Source of the DNA: Kocuria rosea subsp. polaris
GTDB lineage: Bacteria > Actinomycetota > Actinomycetes > Actinomycetales > Micrococcaceae
Length of the DNA: 64,000 nucleotides
Reading direction: 5' to 3'
Assembly (NCBI RefSeq): GCF_001483755.1
Contig: NZ_LQBK01000022.1
Span: 71,992 to 135,991 of the forward strand
Shown here: in pieces, positions 17,655 through 24,584 of the stretch
Numbering within the stretch: the stretch's first letter is position 1
Layout of the letters: each line of letters begins with the position of its first letter
Program-made: the position numbers and the translations under genes
Notes under the pieces: generated by a model
Database searches by the model: none
What the model was told of the DNA's origin: nothing
The model's input: only the letters and a program-made list of their open reading frames with translations

Positions 17655-18710
17655 ATGACCGTCCGGATCGGACTGATCGGCGCCGGCCGCATCGGCGCCA
17701 TGCACGCCGCCAACCTCGCCGCCCTGCGCACTCCGGAGGGCGCTCCGGCGGTGCGGCTGAGCATCACGGACGCCGTGCCCGAGCAGGCGGCCGCCGTGGC
17801 CGCCCGGACGGGGGCGGCCCCGCGGCCCACGGTCCGGGCGCTGCTCGACGACGGCGTGGACGGCCTCGTCGTGGCGACCGGCACGGCCTCCCACCCGGAG
17901 CTGATCCGGGCCGGGCTGCAGGCCGGGCTGCCGGTCTTCTGCGAGAAGCCCGTGGCGCTGTCGGTCGAGGAGGCGATGCCCCTGCTCGACGAGATCGAGC
18001 GCGTGCAGGGCGTGGTGCAGATCGGCCACCAGCGCCGCTTCGACCCCGGCTACGTCCGCGCCCGGGAGCTCCACGCCTCGGGGGCGCTGGGGTGGTTGCA
18101 CACCGTGCGCGCCGTGACCGGTGACATGACCCCGCCGCCCGTGGAGTTCCTCGCGACGTCGGGCGGGCTGTTCCGGGACTGCTCCGTGCACGACGTCGAC
18201 GTCCTCCGGTGGATCACGGGCCGGGAGGTCACCGAGGTGTACGCCCGCGGGTCCAACCGCGGGGACCCCCGGATCGGCGAGGTGGGCGACGTCGACACCG
18301 CGCTCGCCGTGCTCACCCTCGACGACGGCACGGTGGCGACCGTGGCCGCGACCCGCTACAACGGGGCGGGCCACGACGTGCGGCTCGAGCTGCAGGGCTC
18401 CCAGGGCTCGGTGGCCGTGGGGATGGACGAGCACATGGCCATGCGCTCGGCCGAGCCGGGCGTCGGGTTCCCCGCGGGACCGCCGCACACGACGTTCCAC
18501 GACCGCTTCGCCGAGGCCTACCGCCGGGAGATGGCCGCCTTCGTGCAGGTGGTGCGCGGGGAGATCCCGAGCCCCTGCACGGCCCGGGACGCCGTGGCCG
18601 CCTCCCGGGTGGCCGATGCCGCCCAGCGCTCCCTCGAGACGGGCGCCGCCGTCCGGGTGGAGCCCCTCGAGGCGGCCCCCGGGGCGGGACGGCCGGCCGG
18701 CCGCCGGTGA
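17655..18710 (+). CDS. Gfo/Idh/MocA-family dehydrogenase, probable inositol dehydrogenase paralogue
   Basis: 351 aa from ATG 17655 (AGAGGA 8 bp upstream; the earlier start at 17601 lacks a ribosome site and breaks the MTVRIGLIG start). Rossmann motif IGAGRIGAMHAANLA, Lys in CEKPVALSVEEA near 99, and GHQRRFDPGY and RDCSVHDVDVLRW, which correspond to the catalytic Asp/His of inositol dehydrogenases. It is divergent from gntR-iolB and shares their control region, so use of a second inositol isomer (for example scyllo- or D-chiro-inositol) is likely but unproven. The C-terminal tail is rich in Ala, Gly and Pro. Confidence 0.85.
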   Translation: MTVRIGLIGAGRIGAMHAANLAALRTPEGAPAVRLSITDAVPEQAAAVAARTGAAPRPTVRALLDDGVDGLVVATGTASHPELIRAGLQAGLPVFCEKPVALSVEEAMPLLDEIERVQGVVQIGHQRRFDPGYVRARELHASGALGWLHTVRAVTGDMTPPPVEFLATSGGLFRDCSVHDVDVLRWITGREVTEVYARGSNRGDPRIGEVGDVDTALAVLTLDDGTVATVAATRYNGAGHDVRLELQGSQGSVAVGMDEHMAMRSAEPGVGFPAGPPHTTFHDRFAEAYRREMAAFVQVVRGEIPSPCTARDAVAASRVADAAQRSLETGAAVRVEPLEAAPGAGRPAGRR

Positions 18711-18759
18711 CCGCGCCCGCCGGCGGCCCCGGCGAGGCCGGCCGGGCGGATCGGGTCGT

Positions 18760-19626
18760 TCAGACCAGGACGATGGTGCGGTTGCCGGAGAGCACCACGC
18801 GGCCCTCGGCGTGCCACTTCACGGCGCGGGACAGCGCCTGCATCTCGGCGTCGCGGCCCACCGCCACGAGGTCCGCGGGAGTGTGGGCGTGGTCCACGGG
18901 CATGACCCGCTGGGCGATGATCGGGCCCTCGTCGAGGTCCGCCGTCACGTAGTGGGCCGTGGCCCCCACCATCTTCACGCCCCGGGCGTAGGCCTGGTGA
19001 TAGGGCTTGGCGCCCTTGAACGAGGGCAGGAACGAGTGGTGGATGTTGATGCACCGCCCCGACAGCTCGCGGGTCAGCTCGTCGGAGAGCACCTGCATGT
19101 AGCGGGCCAGCACGACCAGCTCGACGTCGTAGCGGTCCACGAGGTCCAGCAGCCGGCCCTCGGCCTGCGGCTTGGTCCCGGCCGTGACGGGGATGTGGTG
19201 GAAAGGGATCCCGTGCCACTCCACGAGGCTCCTGTGGTCGAGGTGGTTGGAGACCACCGCCACGATCTCGATGGGCAGCTCGCCGATCCGGGTGCGGTGC
19301 AGCAGGTCCGTCAGGCAGTGGGAGAAGCGGGAGACCATCACGAGCACCCGCGTCCGGCGCTGCACGGAGACGAGCCGGAACCGCATGCCGTGCTGCTCCG
19401 CGACGGGGGCGAAGCCGTCGGTCAGGGACTCGACGGTGGCCGTGCCGGCCTCGCTGACGGTGTGGCAGCGGATGAAGAACTCGTCGGTGAAGCGGTCGGA
19501 GAAGTGCTTCACGTCGAAGATGTCGCAGCCCTGCTGCGTCAGGTTGGACGTGATGGCGCTGACGAGCCCGTGGGCCTCGGGGCAGTGGACGGTCAGGACG
19601 TGTTCGACGGTCCCCTGGGCGGGCAT
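18760..19626 (-). CDS. purU: formyltetrahydrofolate deformylase
   Basis: 288 aa. N-terminal ACT-type domain (HVLTVHCPEAHGLVSAITSNL, about 9-90) followed by a formyltransferase-fold domain with the hydrolase triad: Asn194 and His196 in INIHHSFLPSF, and Asp232 in TADLDEGPII. It hydrolyses 10-formyl-THF to formate and THF, balancing one-carbon pools. The GAGGAG ribosome site precedes ATG 19626. A TAGGAT box at 19700-19705 (minus strand) is a plausible promoter. Its end is convergent with the dehydrogenase gene across a 49-bp gap. Related one-carbon genes (purN, purH, glyA, folD) lie further along. Confidence 0.96.
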   Translation of the reverse strand: MPAQGTVEHVLTVHCPEAHGLVSAITSNLTQQGCDIFDVKHFSDRFTDEFFIRCHTVSEAGTATVESLTDGFAPVAEQHGMRFRLVSVQRRTRVLVMVSRFSHCLTDLLHRTRIGELPIEIVAVVSNHLDHRSLVEWHGIPFHHIPVTAGTKPQAEGRLLDLVDRYDVELVVLARYMQVLSDELTRELSGRCINIHHSFLPSFKGAKPYHQAYARGVKMVGATAHYVTADLDEGPIIAQRVMPVDHAHTPADLVAVGRDAEMQALSRAVKWHAEGRVVLSGNRTIVLV

Positions 19627-19745
19627 GGGCGGGCTCCTCGGCGCTGGTGACGGGTGCGCCGCGCGGTGCGGCCCCGGCTGGGGCGTGCGCGGCCCTCCGA
19701 TCCTAGCCCCAGCGGGCCGGGACGGTGTGCCGGGCGCGGTGTAGA

Positions 19746-19827
19746 CCGATGGCCGCGGGAACGGGCGGTAGGAGTCCGCCCGGCGCGGGGAGAGATGCGC
19801 CTCCTATGGAGGACCCGCGGCCATCGG
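19746..19827. other. candidate structured RNA with pseudoknot potential, strand unresolved
   Basis: Lies in the 600-bp gene-free stretch 19627-20226. Outer stem of 14 perfect bp: CCGATGGCCGCGGG (19746-19759) with CCCGCGGCCATCGG (19814-19827). Inside is a 7-bp hairpin (19762-19768 / 19776-19782) whose 7-nt loop holds TAGGAG. A 4-bp GCGC hairpin follows at 19783-19800, then CTCCTA at 19801-19806, complementary to the loop. CTCC can instead pair with GGAG at 19808-19811, so the two pairings exclude each other, as in a switch. I find no coding potential that looks real. No known class is recognised with confidence; a faint likeness to the M-box core is discussed under findings. Confidence 0.45.
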
Positions 19828-19893
19828 CAGGCGTTGCACGCCTCAACAGAGGAGAGCCGTGGGCTGAGCGGCTTTCAGAACACGGATGCCGCA

Positions 19894-19978
19894 GACGGTG
19901 CACCCCCCAGTGCGTCCGAATCGGTCCGATCCGTGCAATTTCCCCCATTGCTGTGGTTCTCACCACGTTTGCAACTTT
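19894..19978 (+). ncRNA. candidate small RNA with C-rich hairpin loops (6C-like)
   Basis: Read on the plus strand. Hairpin 1 at 19894-19916 closes GCAC/GTGC over the loop CCCCCA (run of six C at 19903-19908). Hairpin 2 at 19935-19951 closes GCAAT/ATTGC over TTCCCCC. A third hairpin, GTGGT-TCTC-ACCAC (19953-19966), is followed by the T-containing tail GTTTGCAACTTT. Two adjacent hairpins with C-run loops are the hallmark of actinobacterial 6C RNA. The local drop in GC content and the absence of a credible ORF fit a noncoding gene. No promoter is certain, and loop 2 has five rather than six C. Confidence 0.35.
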
Positions 19979-20135
19979 ATCCGACGCGGCACCGCGTCCG
20001 CACCCGCTTTCCCCAGAAGATTCCCGGAACGGGGCGTGCAGGGCGGGGGAGCGCCGCCCGGTGGGCCGGCCCGGCAGCCTCCCGAGGCCGCGGATCCGCC
20101 GGAAATACGGCTCCCACCAGCCCTTTCGCGCCGGG

Positions 20136-20171
20136 AGCGGCCGGCGTCCGCTGCGGGGGGTGCCGGCCGCT
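20136..20171 (-). terminator. hairpin downstream of the VIT gene
   Basis: AGCGGCCGGC (20136-20145) pairs with GCCGGCCGCT (20162-20171) over a 16-nt loop, 56 bp past the end of the minus-strand VIT-family gene. Confidence 0.5.
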
Positions 20172-20226
20172 GTCCCCCGAAGTACGGACAGGACCGGTGC
20201 GCCCGCACCACCCCGCGGCGGGCGGG

Positions 20227-21366
20227 TCAGGCGACGCTCGTGTTGAACAGCAGGCCGAGGAGATAGGTGGCCAGGGCGGCGCCGTAGCCGATGGCGAGCT
20301 GGCGCAGCCCGCGCTTCCAGGGCGAGGCCCCGGAGAGCAGTCCGACGAGTCCCCCGGTGACCAGCAGGGCGATCCCGACCAGGACGAGGGCCACGGCCAT
20401 CGCGGGGATCCCCGTGAGGCCCGCGAGGTACGGCAGGATCGGGATGATCGCCCCGGAGGCGAAGAAGCAGAAGCTGGACGCCGCCGCCCCCAGGTCCGTG
20501 CCCAGGGCCACGGTGGAGTGCTGGGCCGGCTCGTCCTCGACGGTGTCCTGGAACGACCGGGAGGGATCGCAGTCGCACTCGTAGTAGCCCAGCCGCTCCG
20601 CGGCGCGGTGCTCGGCGGCCTCCTCGCTCATGCCCCGGGCCCGGTAGATCAGCACGAGCTCGTTGGCGTCCAGATCCAGGTTCGGGGCCACGTGCAGCGT
20701 CACCTGGGTCGGCTGGGAGGCGTCGAGCAGCTCGCGCTGCGAGCGCACGGAGACGAACTCCCCGGCCCCCATGGACAGCGCGCCCGCGAGCAGGCCGGCG
20801 ATCCCCGCGAAGAGCACCATCCCGGAGGAGGTCCCGGTGGCGCCCACGCCCATCACCAGGGCGAGGTTCGACACCAGGCCGTCGTTGGCTCCGAAGACCG
20901 CCGCCCGGAAGTTGCCGGAGAGCTTGTGCCGGCCCTCGGTGGCGAGCGCGCGGATGATCTCCTCGTGCACGGCCTCGTCCGCCGCCATGGCGTCGGACGC
21001 GTCCTGCTCGCGCTCGTAGGGGGAGCGGCTCTCGGCCCGCTGGAGCAGGGCCAGGACGAAGACGGAGCCGAAGTGCGCGGCGAGGAAGATCAGCAGCCGG
21101 GAGTACAGGGACGGCCGGGCCTCGGACCCGGCGTGCGGGCCGAGGAGCCGGACCCAGTGCTCGGCGTGGCGCCGCTCGGCCTCGGAGACCTGGTGCAGGA
21201 TCTCCCGCTCCCGGCCGGTGCTGCGGGCGGCGAGGAGGGCGTAGATCCGTGCCTCGGCGCGCTCCTCCGCGAGGTACTTGCGCCAGCGGCGGATCTGCCC
21301 CCGCTCGGATCGGCCCGGGTGGGAGGTGTCCTCCCACGAGGTGGGGGAGTCGGGTGCGGGTGTCAT
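20227..21366 (-). CDS. rubrerythrin-VIT1 fusion membrane protein (MbfA-like iron/manganese transporter)
   Basis: 379 aa. N-terminal ferritin-like/rubrerythrin domain (about 25-80) with iron-ligand-type residues in AEERAEARIYALLA and EAERRHAEHW. Then a CCC1/VIT1 domain from about 150: FGANDGLVSNLALVMGVG, helix pair LLAGALSMGAGEFVSVRSQ, a cytoplasmic region with a CDCD segment, and three C-terminal helices from about 290. Fusions of this order (membrane-bound ferritin, MbfA) export iron or move Fe/Mn across the membrane in other bacteria. The gene is monocistronic. It converges on the structured noncoding region at 19746-19978. Confidence 0.88.
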   Translation of the reverse strand: MTPAPDSPTSWEDTSHPGRSERGQIRRWRKYLAEERAEARIYALLAARSTGREREILHQVSEAERRHAEHWVRLLGPHAGSEARPSLYSRLLIFLAAHFGSVFVLALLQRAESRSPYEREQDASDAMAADEAVHEEIIRALATEGRHKLSGNFRAAVFGANDGLVSNLALVMGVGATGTSSGMVLFAGIAGLLAGALSMGAGEFVSVRSQRELLDASQPTQVTLHVAPNLDLDANELVLIYRARGMSEEAAEHRAAERLGYYECDCDPSRSFQDTVEDEPAQHSTVALGTDLGAAASSFCFFASGAIIPILPYLAGLTGIPAMAVALVLVGIALLVTGGLVGLLSGASPWKRGLRQLAIGYGAALATYLLGLLFNTSVA

Positions 21367-21609
21367 GGGGCCTTCCTCGGGCCCGCGGCGGCACGGGGCG
21401 CGCGGGGTCCGACCGGGGAGCTTGCGGTGTGCTGCGGAGGGGCCCGTCCGTCCGGGGGCACGGGCGGACCGCCGGCACCGGTCGTCGGGCCCGGGACGGC
21501 GGCGGGCCGACGGGCGGCGGGCACCCGGGAGCGGCTCCCCTTCGCTACCCGACGAGTGTAGACCCGCGGGGGCGCCGCCGGAACTCGGGGCCGGTGCCTT
21601 GCGGACCGC

Positions 21610-22848
21610 TCAGCGGGAACCGGCCGCCGCGGGGCGGCGCAGGATCGCGTACGCGGCGATCCCTGCGAGCATGCCCCAGAACGGGGAGACGATGCCGTAG
21701 GGGGCGATCCCGGAGACCGTGACCACCAGGGTGATGAGCGCCGCCTCGATGACCGCCGGCTGGTGCCGGCCGGGGTGCATGCTGTCGAAGAAGGAGCCCT
21801 GCAGCGCGCCCAGCAGGGCCACGCCGGCGAGGGCGGTGATCATCCCCGGAGGGATCGCCGAGAACGCGGCCACGATGGTGTCCGCGAACAGGCCGAACAG
21901 GACGTAGAAGAACCCGCACGAGACGCCGGCCACGTAGCGCCGGGCGATGTCCGGGTGGGACTCGGGACTGGTGGCGATGCCCGCGGTCACGGCCGCGAGG
22001 TTGAGGGCGTGGCTGCCGAAGGGCGCGAAGGCGACCGACGCGACGCCCGAGGCGCCGAGCAGCAGGCGGTCCCGGGCGTCGTAGCCGGCCGTGTGCATCA
22101 TGGCCAGGCCCGGGGCGTTCTGCCCGGCCGCGGTCACGATCAGCAGCGGAATGCTGATCCCGGCGATCGCGTCCCACGAGAACGTGGGCAGCGTCAGCAC
22201 CGGCTCGGTGAGGGAGAGGTCCAGGACCACGGGTTCGATCCGTCCCCGGACGAGCGCCGCCAGCACGCCCAGCGCCAGCGCAGCGAACACCGCGTAGCGG
22301 GGGAAGAACCGCCGGCCCAGGAGATAGCCGAGGACCAGGGCGCCCGCCACCCACGGGTTCTCGACGACGGCCGCGGCCACCTTGATGGAGAAGGGGAAGA
22401 GGACGCCCGCCAGGACGGCGGCGGTGATGGGCTTGGGCACCGCGGCCAGGATCCGGCCGATCAGCCCGGTCACGCCCAGGAGCAGGCCCAGGACACCGGT
22501 GACGACGTAGGCGCCCACGGCGTCGGAGAAGGAGTAGTTGCCGAGCGAGGTGATCAGCAGCGCCGCCCCCGGGATGGACCACGCCACCATGACGGGCTGG
22601 CGGGTCCACACGCTCATGAGCGCGCACGTGAGACCCGAGCCGACCGAGATGGCCCACAGCCAGGAGGAGGTGAGCTCCGGGCTGAGCCCGCCCGCCCGCG
22701 CGGCCTCGAGGACCACGAGCACGGGCCCCGAGTAGGAGACGACCACGGCCACGAGGCCCGCGAGGACCGCCGACGCGGACCAGTCCCGCCGGAGCCCGCG
22801 GCCGGAGTGCCCGGCGGACCGGGTGGTGCTCGGCACGTGGCGGCTCAT
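21610..22848 (-). CDS. BenE-family transporter (benzoate/H+ symporter-like)
   Basis: 412 aa with about 11-12 hydrophobic segments and the BenE-family landmarks WSIPGAALLITSL, VLAGVLFPFSIKV and GQNAPGLAMMHTAGYD followed by FGSHALNLAAVTAGIATSPESHPD. Members are annotated as benzoate membrane transporters, though few are tested. No aromatic-degradation genes lie nearby, so the substrate could be another carboxylate or a purine/pyrimidine-like compound. The gene is preceded by a plausible promoter (TAGGCT at 22900-22905 on the minus strand) and an AT-rich patch around 22924-22933 (GATAAATATC). Confidence 0.85.
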   Translation of the reverse strand: MSRHVPSTTRSAGHSGRGLRRDWSASAVLAGLVAVVVSYSGPVLVVLEAARAGGLSPELTSSWLWAISVGSGLTCALMSVWTRQPVMVAWSIPGAALLITSLGNYSFSDAVGAYVVTGVLGLLLGVTGLIGRILAAVPKPITAAVLAGVLFPFSIKVAAAVVENPWVAGALVLGYLLGRRFFPRYAVFAALALGVLAALVRGRIEPVVLDLSLTEPVLTLPTFSWDAIAGISIPLLIVTAAGQNAPGLAMMHTAGYDARDRLLLGASGVASVAFAPFGSHALNLAAVTAGIATSPESHPDIARRYVAGVSCGFFYVLFGLFADTIVAAFSAIPPGMITALAGVALLGALQGSFFDSMHPGRHQPAVIEAALITLVVTVSGIAPYGIVSPFWGMLAGIAAYAILRRPAAAGSR

Positions 22849-22899
22849 GGAGTGCTCCCGGATGACAGAACGCGCAGCGGTGGAACGGCGGACCGTGCC

Positions 22900-22933
22900 A
22901 GCCTAGGACCTCGCCCCGCGGGAGATAAATATC
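22900..22933 (-). promoter_or_regulatory. probable benE-like gene promoter
   Basis: On the minus strand TTATCT (22923-22928) and TAGGCT (22900-22905) are spaced by 17 bp. The small inverted repeat GATAAATATC (22924-22933) overlaps the -35 box and could bind a regulator. Predicted leader is about 45 nt. Confidence 0.4.
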
Positions 22934-22981
22934 AGTCCCGCATGATTCCCGGTGCACAGCATATGAGTGCTCCGGCGGGCG

Positions 22982-24394
22982 TCAGGAGTCGACGGTGTCC
23001 GGCGCCGCCGGCGTGCGCCACTGCCGGCGGTCGGGGGCGATGACGTCGGCCTCGTCACGGGTCTCCGCGGGGAAGGACCCCACGCCCCAGTGGAAGCGGT
23101 ACGGGTCGGCGCAGCCCCAGCCGAAGCGCAGGCCCTCGACGAGCTTCTGCGCCGCCTCCGGGAAGCCCAGCGGCGCGGTGGTCCACGGCTGGTCCCAGCC
23201 CGCGGGCTCGTTCCACTCGTCCTCGTGGAAGAAGGTGGCGTCCACGGGCCAGGCCGCGTTCGCGAGCTGGCCGCCCGAGAGCACGGCGCACTCCACGCCG
23301 TGCGGGCCGACCCCGGCCCACGCGACGGGCGCCTCCGACCGGTCGTCGCAGCGCTCGTACTCCACGACGAGGAAGTCGTTCCAGGGCAGCCGGGCGAGCA
23401 CGGTGGCGATGAGCCGGCGCAGGTCCTCCCAGACGTCCTCGCCGGCCACCGGGGTGGTCTCGTCCGGGAGGACCACGCCGATGCCGGCGCGGCCGAGCAT
23501 CTCCTGGGCCTCCGGGGTGGCCAGGTCGGACCAGGTCCTCGTGTCGGCGAAGCCGTCCCCGGCGGGCTCCCCGGCGGGCTGGCGGGCGGAGGCGAAGCGC
23601 ATGGCCTCCTCCCACGAGCCGAAGAACCGGCGGACGCCGTCGAAGTAGGGCCTGCGGGTGCTGTGCGCCTCCTGCTCGACCACCCACCGGCCGTAGCGGG
23701 CCGTGGTCGGGTGGTGGCCGGCGCTGCGGCAGTGGGAGAGGAACGCCGTGACGGCGGTCGTGTACTCCTCCTCCGTGAAGGCGCGCTCGAGCGCCGGCTC
23801 GGCGCCGGCCCGCAGCCCGATCCGCTCGAGCGCCACGTCCCAGCGGCCGCCGCCCAGGCGCTGGGCCACGGTGCGGTCGGGCACGGGCCAGTGGTGGGCG
23901 AGCGTGCACAGGAACTCGGAGTCCGTGCACAGCCCCAGCCGCGCGATCTCGTAGCTGTGCGCGCTGAGCGGACGGCAGGCGGTCTCCCGGGCGCAGTGCT
24001 GCTGGGCCGCACCGATCAGGCCGAGGGTCCGCCGGGTGAGGGAGCCGTCGGCGTCGGAGACCGCGAGGAGCCCGGTGACGTCGCGGACCAGGTCCGTGCT
24101 GAGGTTCAGCGCGGCGTAGTCGGGGGCCGGGGTCAGCCCGAGGTGCTGGGCCATGACCAGCCACACGCCGGCGCCGACGGCGCCGTCGTTGATCTCGGGG
24201 GCGGCGGCGTCCTGCGGGAACCGCTGCCCGAGGTGCGCGATCGCCGCGTCCAGCAGGGCGGCCGGCTCCTCCGGGAACAGCAGCTGGAAGCGCATGCGCA
24301 CCTGGCCGCGGGTCATCCCGCGGTCGGCCATCGCGTGGATCAGCGAGCCGTAGCGCTGCACGAAGGCTGCGAGTCCCGCCACGGCGTGAGGCAT
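22982..24394 (-). CDS. unknown protein with homing-endonuclease-associated-repeat-like and TY-Chap-like regions
   Basis: 470 aa from ATG 24392-24394 (GGAGGA six bases upstream). No enzyme motif recognised. Residues about 210-275 (FTEEEYTTAVTAFLSHC through FFGSWEEAMRFA) look like the small helical homing-endonuclease-associated repeat, which often follows the pattern PT..Y..W and GSW.EAL. The C-terminal third (about 345-455) resembles TY-Chap-type domains (LRRLIATVLARLPWNDFLVVEY, then VGSFPAE at the end). Both assignments are from memory and tentative. Soluble, without signal peptide or membrane segments. Sits in line with, but 190 bp downstream of, the helicase gene on the same strand, so joint expression is possible. 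Confidence 0.7.
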   Translation of the reverse strand: MPHAVAGLAAFVQRYGSLIHAMADRGMTRGQVRMRFQLLFPEEPAALLDAAIAHLGQRFPQDAAAPEINDGAVGAGVWLVMAQHLGLTPAPDYAALNLSTDLVRDVTGLLAVSDADGSLTRRTLGLIGAAQQHCARETACRPLSAHSYEIARLGLCTDSEFLCTLAHHWPVPDRTVAQRLGGGRWDVALERIGLRAGAEPALERAFTEEEYTTAVTAFLSHCRSAGHHPTTARYGRWVVEQEAHSTRRPYFDGVRRFFGSWEEAMRFASARQPAGEPAGDGFADTRTWSDLATPEAQEMLGRAGIGVVLPDETTPVAGEDVWEDLRRLIATVLARLPWNDFLVVEYERCDDRSEAPVAWAGVGPHGVECAVLSGGQLANAAWPVDATFFHEDEWNEPAGWDQPWTTAPLGFPEAAQKLVEGLRFGWGCADPYRFHWGVGSFPAETRDEADVIAPDRRQWRTPAAPDTVDS

Positions 24395-24584
24395 GGAGGG
24401 TCCTCCGGTCGAGTGGTCGGACCGGCTCGGGGAAGGCGCCCGGGCCGAGGGGGCTGCGCCGTCGCACGGCACCGACGCCGCCGCACGATACCGCGCACCT
24501 CCGATGCTAGTGCCTGCCCGCCGCTTCCCGCTCGTGCGGGGGAATGTGACGGGCCCGCAACCCCTCCGTCGACGCAGCCGCAGG

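Noticed and set aside
19746-19978. Glycine, cobalamin, TPP, SAM, ZTP or ydaO riboswitch
   Set aside because: Checked by eye for the conserved core motifs of each on both strands; none is present. Only weak M-box-like words were found, reported as a lead, not a call.
19886-20266. Plus-strand 126-aa ORF in the purU-VIT gap
   Set aside because: Cys/His/Pro-rich random-like sequence, no ribosome site, overlaps candidate RNA structures and the VIT 3' end.
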